Part shown: in pieces, positions 51,475-60,418 of the stretch
Layout of the letters: every line of letters starts with the position of its first letter
Position numbering within the stretch: position 1 is the first letter of the stretch
Origin: JAVVHE01 sp038238915
GTDB lineage: Bacteria > Pseudomonadota > Alphaproteobacteria > Sphingomonadales > Sphingomonadaceae
Assembly (NCBI GenBank): GCA_038238915.1
Contig: JBBSFH010000001.1
Coordinates: 225,700 to 289,699 of the forward strand
DNA length: 64,000 bases
Direction: 5' to 3'
Program-made: the position numbers and the translations under genes
The notes under the pieces: generated by a model
The model's database searches: none
What the model was told of the DNA's origin: nothing
The model's input: only the letters and a program-made list of their open reading frames with translations

Positions 51475-52503
51475 ATGATCTTCGAAACGATCGCGGCGGG
51501 CGGATGTCGCTCCTATCTGGTCGGGTGCGAAGATGCGCGCACCGCAGTCATCATAGACCCCGAGCTTTCACAGATCGATCGCTATCTGGGCCTTGCGAGC
51601 CAACATGGCCTGCACGTGCGCTACATCATCGATACGCACACGCATGCCGATCATTTCTCCGCGAGCCGCCACCTCGGCCGCACGCTTGGCGCGCCGATCG
51701 CGGCGCACCGCCTCAGTTCCGCACCCTATGTCGATATCCATCTCGACGACGGCGAGATGCTGATCGCGGGCAGCCTGCGGCTCGGCGTGCTGCACACACC
51801 CGGCCATACGCGCGATTCGATGTGCCTCACCATTGCCGATCGCGTCTTCACCGGCGACGCGCTGCTGATCGGCGGAACCGGCCGCACCGATCTCCCGACC
51901 GGCGATCCCGAGCAGCTTTACGACAGCCTGTTCGGCCGCCTGCTGACGCTTCCGGGCGAGACGCATGTGTATCCTGCGCACGAATATAAGGGCCGCACGC
52001 ACTCCACCATCGCCGCCGAGATCGCGGACAACCCGCGCCTGCAGAAGCGCGAGCGCGCGGATTTCGTCGCCATGATGCGCAGCCTCGATCTCGCTGCGCC
52101 TACCCACCTGACCGAAGCGCTGCGCACCAACATGAGCGGCGGCAAGACGGTCGCCGAACTCCTCGCCGAAGCGGCGGCACGCGTGCCGTTCATGGCGATG
52201 GCCGATCTGAACGATCGCATAGCGCGCGGGGAGACGGGCATTACCGTGCTCGACGTACGCGAGAGGGACGCGTTCGAGGCGGGCCATATTCCCGGCGCGG
52301 CCCATCTCGCGCGCGGGCAACTCGAGCTACGCGTGAACATGGTGCTCCCCGATCCAACCGTGCGCATCGTAACCGTGTGCGAATTCGGCAAGATTTCCAC
52401 GCTCGCCGCCGCGACGCTGCGCGATCTTGGATACATGCGTGCCGCCGCGCTCGATGGCGGCATCGCAGCGTGGCGCGAGGCGGCGTATCGGCTCGAGGCG
52501 TAG
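51475..52503 (+). CDS. MBL-fold hydrolase fused to rhodanese domain (persulfide dioxygenase/Blh-like)
   Basis: A 342-residue two-domain protein. The N-terminal metallo-beta-lactamase fold has THTHADH (54-60), the later GHTRDSM, a FTGDALLIGGTGRTDLP loop and HEYKGRT, the ETHE1-type metal site that oxidises glutathione persulfide. The C-terminal rhodanese domain starts near ITVLDVRERDAFEAGHIPGA and has an active-site cysteine C302 (VCEFGKIS). Fusions of this kind (CstB/Blh-like) detoxify sulfide in bacteria. No sulfide-quinone reductase is nearby. Confidence 0.9.
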   Translation: MIFETIAAGGCRSYLVGCEDARTAVIIDPELSQIDRYLGLASQHGLHVRYIIDTHTHADHFSASRHLGRTLGAPIAAHRLSSAPYVDIHLDDGEMLIAGSLRLGVLHTPGHTRDSMCLTIADRVFTGDALLIGGTGRTDLPTGDPEQLYDSLFGRLLTLPGETHVYPAHEYKGRTHSTIAAEIADNPRLQKRERADFVAMMRSLDLAAPTHLTEALRTNMSGGKTVAELLAEAAARVPFMAMADLNDRIARGETGITVLDVRERDAFEAGHIPGAAHLARGQLELRVNMVLPDPTVRIVTVCEFGKISTLAAATLRDLGYMRAAALDGGIAAWREAAYRLEA

Positions 52504-52538
52504 GCGACCGAGAGCACGCACAAACAGCCGACGGGGAA

Positions 52539-53606
52539 TTAAAGCGCCGTTGCTTGCAGCATATCCGATTCGCGCCCACTCTGCGAAGCCCTGTGCGCGA
52601 TCGACACGCTCGTACCGGGCCGCGCATCCGTCGCGCGCGCCTCGGCTTTCAACTTCCGCGCGAGCGCTTGGACGATCGTTGTCCCCAGCCCGACTTTCAC
52701 CTTCACCGGCCCGCTAGGCATGCCTACGCCGTCGTCGCTCACCGTCAGGATCCAGCCGCTGCTCTCGGTGCGATAGTCTACCACGATACGTCCGCGTCGA
52801 TGCTGCGGAAAGGCGTGCTTGAGCGCGTTTATCACCAGTTCAGTTACAATCAGCCCCAGACTGACCGAAATCTCCGCGCCGACCCGGCTGTCGTCGACCG
52901 AGACATCGATCCGCAGTTGTGCAGGATCGGCGATCATCGATGCACCGATGCTATCGCAGAGATGGGTCAGATATGGTCTGAGCGCCACCTCCCCCCCCTG
53001 CGACGATGCGAGATGCCGCTGGACCGCTGCTACCGACAGCACGCGGTGGTGCGCATCGGTAAGATAGCTGCGCGCCTCCTCGACCTGCGTCTGCCGCGCA
53101 CCTTGCATCAGCACGCTCGCGACGATCTGCAGGCTGTTGGCGACGCGGTGTTGCACCTCCTGAATCAGTACGACCTTTTCGCGCAGCAGATCGTCCATCT
53201 TGCGATCGTGCGCGCGCGCGTCAGTGACATCGGTGACCGCGATCAGCAGGCGCGGCTGATCGGGATCGTCGTAATCGAGCTTGCGCGCGTTCAGCACCAG
53301 CTTGCGCTGGCCATCGCGCGGACTTTTGAAATCGAGATCATAGGCGTCCACCGGCACGCCATCGACCGAGGTGGCGGCGAGCAACGATCGCAGCTTGGGC
53401 GAATCCCATTCGCCATTGCCAAGCGCGAACACCGATTGCCCGATGGCCTGCGTTGGACTGATCCCGAACGCTCGCCCGAAGCTGCCGCTCGCACCGACGA
53501 CCGCGAGATCCCCATCGAGCAGCAGCAGTGGCGTGACCGATGACGCGATCATCGCCGCCGGGAGATTGGGCACAACCGGAATTGCTGAGGGGGTTTGGGG
53601 GGGCAC
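52539..53606 (-). CDS. PAS-domain sensor histidine kinase (HisKA_2/HWE-type)
   Basis: A 355-residue soluble sensor kinase. A PAS domain (~20-125) is followed by the HisKA_2 phosphoacceptor region with H153 in VLIQEVQHRVANSLQIVASVL, typical of LovK/HWE-type kinases of alphaproteobacteria. The HATPase domain shows the N-box LGLIVTELVINALKHAFP and the G-box VSDDGVGMP and VGLGTTIVQALARKL. There is no transmembrane segment. No response regulator gene is beside it, so the partner is unknown; in this group PhyR-type or single-domain regulators are usual. Confidence 0.88.
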   Translation of the reverse strand: MPPQTPSAIPVVPNLPAAMIASSVTPLLLLDGDLAVVGASGSFGRAFGISPTQAIGQSVFALGNGEWDSPKLRSLLAATSVDGVPVDAYDLDFKSPRDGQRKLVLNARKLDYDDPDQPRLLIAVTDVTDARAHDRKMDDLLREKVVLIQEVQHRVANSLQIVASVLMQGARQTQVEEARSYLTDAHHRVLSVAAVQRHLASSQGGEVALRPYLTHLCDSIGASMIADPAQLRIDVSVDDSRVGAEISVSLGLIVTELVINALKHAFPQHRRGRIVVDYRTESSGWILTVSDDGVGMPSGPVKVKVGLGTTIVQALARKLKAEARATDARPGTSVSIAHRASQSGRESDMLQATAL

Positions 53607-54005
53607 GAACGCCCTTCCTTGTCGGACCGGAGGCTCGCACGGCGAAAGCCCTGACCGGCAGCGATTTGCCGGTGTCGGAGATTATCATGGATCGGGGGCG
53701 GACCCCGCAAGGTATTTCTGCAGACGCGCGACGGCGGACCCAACGGCAACCAGTGGCAATCGCCTCGGCCGATTCTGCATCGATCACCTCGCGCACGCGG
53801 CCCTTGCATCGCCGGGTCGCTTGCCTGAGCGAGGAAGCCACGCTCGCCCTGCCAAGCGCCACGCGCTCAAGTGCGAGCTTTGCGGAATCGAATAGCGCGT
53901 AGCTACCCGCAAGAACGTGGTGGGTCTCCGCAGGAGCGGTTCACCAACACAGCTTCCACCACAGACCGCCCCCACCTATGTTCGCTGCACAGGGCGGAGC
54001 CACCA
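53607..54005. other. 399-base gap between divergent kinase and alaS
   Basis: This is the shared upstream region of the minus-strand PAS-kinase gene and plus-strand alaS. The open frames here are low-complexity or antisense-like, without ribosome-binding sites or family resemblance. It should contain the promoters of both genes, but no clear -35/-10 pair is decisive. No riboswitch or T-box-like structure was recognised. Confidence 0.6.
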
Positions 54006-56699
54006 GTGACCAGCAGCAACGACATACGCCGATCCTTCCTCGATCACTTCGCGCACGCGGGGCACACTGTCGTGCCCTCTGCGCCGTTGGTGCCGCTCGG
54101 CGATCCGACGCTCATGTTCGTCAACGCGGGCATGGTGCCTTTCAAGAATGTGTTCACCGGGCTGGAGACGCGACCCTACGTCCGCGCCGCCTCCAGCCAG
54201 AAATGCGTGCGCGCGGGCGGCAAGCATAATGATCTCGATAATGTCGGCTATACTCTGCGCCACCACACTTTCTTCGAGATGCTGGGCAATTTCAGCTTCG
54301 GCGATTATTTCAAGGCGGACGCGATCGAGCATGCTTGGATTCTGCTTACGCGCGAATGGGGGATCGATCCCGACCGGCTGACCGTCACCGTTTATCACAC
54401 CGATGATGAGGCGGCTGCGCTGTGGCGCAAAATCGCGGGCCTGCCGGACAATCGTATCATCCGCATCGCCACCAGCGATAACTTCTGGAGCATGGGCGAT
54501 ACCGGCCCGTGTGGCCCATGTAGCGAGATCTTTTTCGATCACGGCCCAACCATCGCGGGCGGCCCGCCCGGCTCGCCCGATGAAGACGGCGACCGCTTCG
54601 TCGAAATCTGGAACCTCGTCTTCATGCAGTACGAGCAGGTGGACGCGCAGACCCGCCTCGATCTGCCCCGGCCCTCGATCGATACCGGCATGGGACTCGA
54701 ACGCGTCGCCGCAGTGTTGCAGGGCACGCCGGACAACTATGAAACCGATACCTTCCAAGGCCTGATCCAGCAGTCCGCCGCGCTCACCGGCGTCGATCCC
54801 CACGGCCCGATGAAGGCCAGCCACCGCATCATCGCCGATCACCTGCGCGCCAGCGGCTTCCTGATCGCGGACGGCGTCCTTCCGTCGAGCGACGGGCGCG
54901 GCTATGTGCTCCGTCGCATCATGCGCCGCGCGATGCGCCACGCGCAGCTGCTGGGCGCGGCCGAGCCGCTGATGTGGCGGCTGGTGCCCGCGCTCACGGG
55001 TGCGATGGGCGCAGCGTACCCGGAGCTGGCGCGCGCGCAGCCGCTGATCGAGGAGACGCTCAAGCTCGAGGAAACCCGCTTCCGCGTCACGCTCGATCGC
55101 GGCCTCAAGCTGCTCGACGAGGCTACCGCCACCCTCGCGCCGGGCGCGACGCTGCCCGGCGAAACCGCCTTCAAACTCTACGATACCTACGGCTTCCCCT
55201 ATGACCTGACCGAGGACGCGCTGCGCGGGCAGGGATTGGGCGTCGACCGTGCGGGCTTCGACGTCGCCATGGCCGAACAGCGCCGCGCCGCGCGCGCCGC
55301 ATGGACCGGCTCGGGCGAGGCGAAGGATTCGGCCGTGTGGTTCGACGTGCTGGACGCAGTCGGCGCGACCGAATTCGTCGGCTACACCGCCGATCATGCC
55401 GTCGCGCGCGTGGTCGCGCTGGTAAAGGACGGCGCGAGCGTCCCCGCCGCCGAGGGCGAGGTGCTCGTCATCGTCAACCAGACGCCGTTCTACGCCGAAT
55501 CCGGCGGCCAGATGGGTGATGCGGGCACCATCGCGGGCGAGCGCTTCACCGCGCAGGTGCGCGACGCCACCAAAGCGCTCGGCAAGCTCTTCGTCCACCA
55601 CGCGGTCGTTTCGGGCGAAGTGCGCGTCGGGGAGGAGGTGCGTCTGGCCATCGATGTGGCGCGCCGTGCGACGATCCGCGCCAACCACTCGGCCACGCAC
55701 CTGCTGCACGCCGCGCTCCGCCACCGGCTGGGCAGCCACGTCACGCAGAAGGGCTCGCTCGTCGCCCCCGATCGCCTGCGCTTCGATTTTGCCCAGCCAC
55801 GCGCGCTTACGGGCGAGGACATCGCGGTAGTGGAGGCGGAGGTGAACCGCCACATCCGCGAAAACGGCAGCGTTTCCACCCGCCTCATGACCCCCGACGC
55901 CGCGATCGCCGAGGGGGCGATGGCGCTGTTCGGCGAAAAATACGGCGAGGAGGTGCGAGTGCTCAGCATGGGCCGCGCCTCGGACGGGGCATGGTCGGTC
56001 GAACTCTGCGGCGGCACGCACGTGTCCGCGCTCGGCGACATCGGCCTTTTCAAAATCGTGGGCGAAAGCGCGGTAGCGTCGGGCGTGCGCCGTATCGAGG
56101 CGCTCACTGGCGAGGCCGCACGCCAATACCTCACCGGCCGCGAGACCGCGCTGCTCGAAGCCGCCGTCACGATCAAGGCTCGTCCGGAGGATGTCCCCGC
56201 GCGGGTGACGCTGCTGGTAGAGGAACGTCGACGGCTAGAACGCGAACTCGCCAACGCCAAGCGCGCTCTTCTGTCTGCCGGGGTGGTTCTCGCTAGCGGT
56301 GAGTTACCTGCAATAGCAGTGGATGCGCCTGCTGGCACAATCTCCGTAACCCCAGATGTTGTCGCCGGAATGACCTTTGTCGGCAGTGTCCTGGTAGGCT
56401 TTGAGGCTAAGGATCTTCGCGGTTTGGTCGATGACCGCAAGCGCGCGATCAAATCGGGTGTGGTTGTGCTGGCTGTCGTCAATGATGGCCGCGCGTCTGT
56501 TTCTGTGGGCGTCACCGACGATCTCACCCCCCGCATCAGCGCGGTCGATCTCGTCCGCCTCGCCGCCGCCGCGCTCGGCGGACAAGGCGGCGGCGGACGG
56601 CCCGACATGGCACAGGCGGGTGGGCCCGACGGCGCGAGAGCGGCCGACGCCATCGCCGCCGTCCGCGCTGCGCTCGCGGAAGCGGCGGTGGCGGCGTGA
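54006..56699 (+). CDS. alaS: Alanyl-tRNA synthetase
   Basis: Charges tRNA-Ala with alanine. The 897-residue protein has the class II catalytic core (SFLDHFAHAGHTVVPSAPLVP, HTFFEMLGNFSFGDYF, DTGMGLERVAAVLQG) and the editing domain with the zinc motif NHSATHLLHAALRHRLGSH and ELCGGTHVSALGDIG. A C-terminal DHHA1 domain completes the protein. The GTG at 54006 starts just before conservation and is preceded by a ggcggagcc ribosome-binding site. Within the DHHA1 domain, about 56260-56515 uses many T- and A-ending codons that the rest of the gene avoids. Confidence 0.96.
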   Translation: MTSSNDIRRSFLDHFAHAGHTVVPSAPLVPLGDPTLMFVNAGMVPFKNVFTGLETRPYVRAASSQKCVRAGGKHNDLDNVGYTLRHHTFFEMLGNFSFGDYFKADAIEHAWILLTREWGIDPDRLTVTVYHTDDEAAALWRKIAGLPDNRIIRIATSDNFWSMGDTGPCGPCSEIFFDHGPTIAGGPPGSPDEDGDRFVEIWNLVFMQYEQVDAQTRLDLPRPSIDTGMGLERVAAVLQGTPDNYETDTFQGLIQQSAALTGVDPHGPMKASHRIIADHLRASGFLIADGVLPSSDGRGYVLRRIMRRAMRHAQLLGAAEPLMWRLVPALTGAMGAAYPELARAQPLIEETLKLEETRFRVTLDRGLKLLDEATATLAPGATLPGETAFKLYDTYGFPYDLTEDALRGQGLGVDRAGFDVAMAEQRRAARAAWTGSGEAKDSAVWFDVLDAVGATEFVGYTADHAVARVVALVKDGASVPAAEGEVLVIVNQTPFYAESGGQMGDAGTIAGERFTAQVRDATKALGKLFVHHAVVSGEVRVGEEVRLAIDVARRATIRANHSATHLLHAALRHRLGSHVTQKGSLVAPDRLRFDFAQPRALTGEDIAVVEAEVNRHIRENGSVSTRLMTPDAAIAEGAMALFGEKYGEEVRVLSMGRASDGAWSVELCGGTHVSALGDIGLFKIVGESAVASGVRRIEALTGEAARQYLTGRETALLEAAVTIKARPEDVPARVTLLVEERRRLERELANAKRALLSAGVVLASGELPAIAVDAPAGTISVTPDVVAGMTFVGSVLVGFEAKDLRGLVDDRKRAIKSGVVVLAVVNDGRASVSVGVTDDLTPRISAVDLVRLAAAALGGQGGGGRPDMAQAGGPDGARAADAIAAVRAALAEAAVAA

Positions 56700-56709
56700 T
56701 CCCATCTGA

Positions 56710-56806
56710 TCCTCCCCCTCTGGGCGAGGTGGCGCGCAGCGCCGGAGGGGGCCTCGCCGCCCCGCACGCCCTCCGCCCTTCGGGCACCTCCCCCAAAGGG
56801 GGAGGA
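56710..56806. repeat. Interspersed palindromic repeat encoding PLGEVARSAGGG-type peptide
   Basis: Outer arms 56710-56719 (tcctccccct) and 56797-56806 (agggggagga) are perfect reverse complements. In one frame the element reads PPPLGEVARSAGGG and ends SPKGGG. Such short GC-rich repeats are widespread in sphingomonad genomes. The right arm provides the ggagga that serves as the ribosome-binding site of the next gene. Confidence 0.8.
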
Positions 56807-56812
56807 CAGGTG

Positions 56813-57541
56813 ATGCGCCTCCTGCTCCTCGCCGCCGCCATCCAGCAGATCCTTGCCCCGCTGGTGATAGGCACGCCGGGGACCAGCCCGCTCGCCGGGG
56901 TGGCCACACGCACCCCGATGCAGCCCGCCACCTGGGCCTTCACCATCTGGGGGCCGATCTGGCTCGGCGCGCTCGCCTTCGCCGTCTGGCAGGCGTTCGG
57001 CGCGGGCCGCCACGAACCCGCGCTCGTCCGAGTGCGTCTGCCGCTGATCGGCCTGTATCTCGGCTCCACCGTCTGGCTCGCCGCCGCCGCGTCGCCCGCC
57101 AAATGGCTCACCCCGCCGATCCTGTGGGCGATGGTGGTGCTGGCGCTGGTTGCGATGCTGCGTCTGGCGCGTCCTGTCGTACCGCTCAACCGCGCCACCA
57201 AACTGATCGCGGGTTGGCCGACCGCGCTTTATGCGGGGTGGGTGAGCGCTGCGGCATTCGTCAATTCGGCGATCATCGGCCCCGAATACGGGCTGGGCAA
57301 CGCAGGGCTCGGGCCGGAGGGCCTCGCGGTGCTGCTCACCGGCGTCGCGGGCGCGCTGGCGATCTTGGTGACGATCGCCAGCCGGGGCGCACTCGCCTAC
57401 GTGCTCGCGGTCACCTGGGCGCTCACGGCGATCGTGTTCGCCAACGCGCACGGCTCGCTCGACGTGATGTTCACCGCGATGGGCGGGGCGGTGCTGCTGC
57501 TGGGGACATTGCTGGCGATCCGTCGGGGGCGGATTGCCTAA
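56813..57541 (+). CDS. Multi-pass membrane protein, TspO/MBR-like
   Basis: A membrane protein of about 242 residues with seven or eight hydrophobic segments. The motif PATWAFTIWGPIWLGALAFAVWQ near the N-terminus resembles proteins annotated as tryptophan-rich sensory (TspO/MBR-like) proteins of ~250 residues. The second half contains GWPTALYAGWVSAAAF. The ATG at 56813 follows a ribosome-binding site provided by the repeat just upstream. A GTG at 56696 overlapping the alaS stop would add 39 repeat-derived residues and is less likely. The function is unknown; ligand binding of tetrapyrroles is typical for true TspO but not shown here. Confidence 0.6.
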   Translation: MRLLLLAAAIQQILAPLVIGTPGTSPLAGVATRTPMQPATWAFTIWGPIWLGALAFAVWQAFGAGRHEPALVRVRLPLIGLYLGSTVWLAAAASPAKWLTPPILWAMVVLALVAMLRLARPVVPLNRATKLIAGWPTALYAGWVSAAAFVNSAIIGPEYGLGNAGLGPEGLAVLLTGVAGALAILVTIASRGALAYVLAVTWALTAIVFANAHGSLDVMFTAMGGAVLLLGTLLAIRRGRIA

Positions 57542-57568
57542 GCCGGTTCGCTAGGGCAGCTTCGAGCG

Positions 57569-58840
57569 ATGACCCGTCAAGCCCCCACACTCGCCCGCCG
57601 CACCCTCCTCGCCAGCGCGGCAGCGCTGGGGGCCACGGCAATGCTCCCGTGCTTCGCCCGCGCAGCCGAAATCGACACTCGCGATCTGGCCGACATGACG
57701 CACGACGTCCGCCCGATCGGCCGCGCCGAACGCGAGGCGCGCCTTGCGCGTGCTCGCACATTGATGGCGGCGCACGGGCTCGACGCGATTCTGATCGAGC
57801 CGGGTGCCAGCCTGATCTATTTCACCGGCATCGAATGGTGGCGGAGCGAGCGCCTTACCGCCGCGCTGATCCCGCGTTCGGGTGAGCCCATCGTCGTCAC
57901 GCCGTTCTTCGAGGAACCCTCGATCCGCGAGACCTTGGCCGTCGCCGCCGAGGTCCACGTCTGGCAGGAAGACGAGAACCCGCTCGCGGTCCTCGCCACG
58001 GCGATGGGGGCGCGAGGGCTGAGCCGGGGCACGATCGGCATTGAGGAAACCGCGCGCTTCTTCGCCAGCGACGGCCTTCGGCGCGCCGCGCCCGGCATTC
58101 GCCTCGCACCAGCGGCCCCCGTCGTGCGCGGCTGCCGGATGATCAAAACCGCCGCGGAACTCGCGCTGATGCAAAAGGCGAGCGACATCACGCTCGCCGC
58201 GCTCAAATGGACCCATGCGCGCACCCTGCCCGGCATGGCGCGCGCGGACCTCGCGGCGATGATCGACACCGCGACGCTGAAGCTCGGCGGCCGCGAACCG
58301 GGCTCGCTCGTCCTGCTGGGCGAAGCGTCCGCCTATCCGCACGGCAGCCACAAGCCGCAGATCGTGCGCGAGGGCGAAGCCGTGCTCTTCGATTGCGGCT
58401 GCGACGTGCACGGCTACAAATCGGACATCAGCCGCACATTCGTGATCGGCCGCGCGACAGACGACGTCCGCCGCGTCTGGGACACGGTGGCCGAAGGCCA
58501 GCGCGTGGCGATGCGTGCGGCGAAGGTGGGAGTACCCGCCGGTTCGGTCGACGATGCGGTGCGCGCATTCTACGAAAAGCGAGGCTTCGGTCCCGGCTAC
58601 AAACTCCCCGGCCTCCCCCACCGTACCGGCCACGGCATCGGCATGGACGGGCACGAGCCGGTCAACCTCGTGCACGGCGAGACGACCCCGCTCGCTCCGG
58701 GCATGTGTTTCTCGAACGAGCCCGGCCTGTATCTGCCGGGCAAGTTCGGGGTGCGGCTGGAAGATTGCTGGCACGTGACCGAAGCGGCGCCGGTTTGGTT
58801 CAGCCAGCCACAGCCTTCGCTCGATCGGCCGTTCGTTTAA
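57569..58840 (+). CDS. M24-family metallopeptidase (Xaa-Pro peptidase type), Tat-exported
   Basis: A 423-residue pita-bread peptidase of the Xaa-Pro type. The N-terminus carries a twin-arginine signal (LARRTLLASAAALGATAML, cleaved near ARA). A creatinase-N-like domain (~50-185) precedes the M24 catalytic domain. The metal ligands are visible in VLFDCGCDVHGYKSDISRTF (two aspartates), LPHRTGHGIG (histidine), CFSNEPGLYLP (glutamate) and FGVRLEDCW (glutamate). Probably acts in the periplasm on proline-containing peptides. The TIR/deoxyribosyltransferase-like gene follows after 9 bases with a strong ribosome-binding site. Confidence 0.92.
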   Translation: MTRQAPTLARRTLLASAAALGATAMLPCFARAAEIDTRDLADMTHDVRPIGRAEREARLARARTLMAAHGLDAILIEPGASLIYFTGIEWWRSERLTAALIPRSGEPIVVTPFFEEPSIRETLAVAAEVHVWQEDENPLAVLATAMGARGLSRGTIGIEETARFFASDGLRRAAPGIRLAPAAPVVRGCRMIKTAAELALMQKASDITLAALKWTHARTLPGMARADLAAMIDTATLKLGGREPGSLVLLGEASAYPHGSHKPQIVREGEAVLFDCGCDVHGYKSDISRTFVIGRATDDVRRVWDTVAEGQRVAMRAAKVGVPAGSVDDAVRAFYEKRGFGPGYKLPGLPHRTGHGIGMDGHEPVNLVHGETTPLAPGMCFSNEPGLYLPGKFGVRLEDCWHVTEAAPVWFSQPQPSLDRPFV

Positions 58841-58849
58841 GGAGGACCG

Positions 58850-59374
58850 ATGCGCATCCCCATATTCATCTCCACGCCGACCGCTCTGACCGAAGGCCAG
58901 CAAGCGTCGCGCGACCTTCTGTGGGAGTATCTCGCCGCGCACGATCTCGAGCCCCGCGCGATCGGAAAATCGGATTACCCCACGATCTTTCCACTGCGCG
59001 AGATCCTTGCCGTCGCGCGTCACTGTTCGGGCGGGTTGATCCTCGGCTTCGAACAGTTCCGCGCGGACGAGGGCGTCTCCAAGCCCGGCACCGACGCGGA
59101 GCGAGCAATCTCCGCGCCAGTCTCCTTCCCCACGCCCTGGAACCAGCTCGAGGCGGGGATCGTCTTCGGGCAGCGCCTGCCACTGCTCGTTTTATACGAA
59201 TCCGCGATCAAGGGCGGCATCTTCGATGACGATTCGGAAGAATTCTTCGTCCAGCCAATGCCGGGCGTGCCACAGTCCACCGAAGCAAAGGCGGCACTCG
59301 ACGCGACCTTTGCCAAGTGGGTGAGAGCGGTGCGTGCAAGATATTACGACGCGCAGCCGCCCATGGAAGGGTAA
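58850..59374 (+). CDS. TIR / nucleoside-deoxyribosyltransferase-like protein (family uncertain)
   Basis: A 174-residue cytoplasmic protein of Rossmann-like layout. It shows an N-terminal strand PIFISTPTA, a helix, ARHCSGGLILGFEQF (second strand) and the motif TPWNQLEAGIVFGQRLPLLVLYE with E101. This last pattern resembles the glutamate-containing helix of nucleoside 2-deoxyribosyltransferases and of NAD-cleaving TIR-like effectors, but no family is certain. A strong aaggagg ribosome-binding site follows the M24 peptidase stop, so the two genes are probably co-transcribed. No other defence gene is near. Confidence 0.6.
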   Translation: MRIPIFISTPTALTEGQQASRDLLWEYLAAHDLEPRAIGKSDYPTIFPLREILAVARHCSGGLILGFEQFRADEGVSKPGTDAERAISAPVSFPTPWNQLEAGIVFGQRLPLLVLYESAIKGGIFDDDSEEFFVQPMPGVPQSTEAKAALDATFAKWVRAVRARYYDAQPPMEG

Positions 59375-59457
59375 TGCAGCGGGGGATGTCGCCCCCCCGC
59401 CGTGGTCTCGCGGGATCGCGCGCGGCGGGCTAGCAGCGCGCACTTTGGTGGCGGGAG

Positions 59458-60414
59458 ATGCGGGTGCGGGTTGTGATCGGGGTCGTGGGCGTGCTGGCCC
59501 TGCTACTTGTGGTCGGCTGGCTGGCGCTGCGCGCGCGCGATGTCCCCGTCGCCACGCTGCGCGCCAAATATGCGTCCCCGGCGTCGCGCTTCGTCGAGGT
59601 CGCGCCCGGCCTCACCATCCATCTGCGCGACGAGGGGCCACCCGCCGCTCCCACAATCATCCTCCTCCACGGTTCGAACGCCTCGCTGCAAACGTGGGAG
59701 CCGTGGGTGGCACGGCTGAAAGACCGCTACCGCATCATCACGCTCGATCTGCCCGCGCACGGCCTGAGCGGACCCGCGCCCGATGGCCAATATACGCTAC
59801 CAGCCTATGCCCGCGTGCTGGGAGCGGTGGTCGCTGAGCGCAAACTCGGCCGCTTCGTGCTCGGCGGCAATTCGATGGGCGGCGGAGTGGCCGCGCGCTA
59901 CGCCGCCGATCATCCCGATCGGATCGCCGCGCTCGTCCTCGTGGACGCGAGCGGAGCACCCTACCCCGATGGCGATACGCAGACCTTCACGCTGCTCGAT
60001 ATCGCGCGCAAGCGCGTCATCCGCGATGTGGTCAGCCAGCTCACCCCGCGCTGGCTGGTGGCGCAGTCGCTTGAGGGCGCCGTCTCGAACCGGGCGATCC
60101 TCACCCCCGCCGCGATCGATCGCTATTGGGAGTTGTTGCGCTATCCCGGCAACCGCGCCGCCACGATCGATCGGTTCGCGCAGGGCTATCAATCGGTCTC
60201 GGCGGCCGATCTCGCGCGCGTGCACACCCCGGTGTTGATCCTGTGGGGACGCGAGGATCGGTTCATCCCGGTCGACAGCGCCGCCTATTTCGGCCGCGCG
60301 CTGCCGCAGGCCAAGACGGTCATCTACGATGGCGTCGGCCACCTTCCGATGGAGGAGGTGCCCGACCGCTCGGCCGCCGACCTGCGCGCGTTTCTCGACG
60401 CGCTGCCCGGCTGA
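59458..60414 (+). CDS. Alpha/beta-hydrolase, membrane-anchored or exported
   Basis: A 318-residue alpha/beta-hydrolase. An N-terminal hydrophobic helix (VVIGVVGVLALLLVVGWLAL) serves as a membrane anchor or signal. The oxyanion region ILLHGSNASLQTWEPW, the nucleophile elbow GGNSMGGGVAARYA (Ser), the acid in LILWGREDRFIPVD and the histidine in GVGHLPMEE complete the expected triad. The substrate is unknown. It lies 83 bases after the TIR-like gene, in the same direction, and is convergent with icd (4 bases between stops). Confidence 0.9.
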   Translation: MRVRVVIGVVGVLALLLVVGWLALRARDVPVATLRAKYASPASRFVEVAPGLTIHLRDEGPPAAPTIILLHGSNASLQTWEPWVARLKDRYRIITLDLPAHGLSGPAPDGQYTLPAYARVLGAVVAERKLGRFVLGGNSMGGGVAARYAADHPDRIAALVLVDASGAPYPDGDTQTFTLLDIARKRVIRDVVSQLTPRWLVAQSLEGAVSNRAILTPAAIDRYWELLRYPGNRAATIDRFAQGYQSVSAADLARVHTPVLILWGREDRFIPVDSAAYFGRALPQAKTVIYDGVGHLPMEEVPDRSAADLRAFLDALPG

Positions 60415-60418
60415 GCGC

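Noticed and set aside
53976..56126. 716-residue open frame antisense to alaS
   Set aside because: Its composition mirrors the alaS coding strand and no domain is visible.
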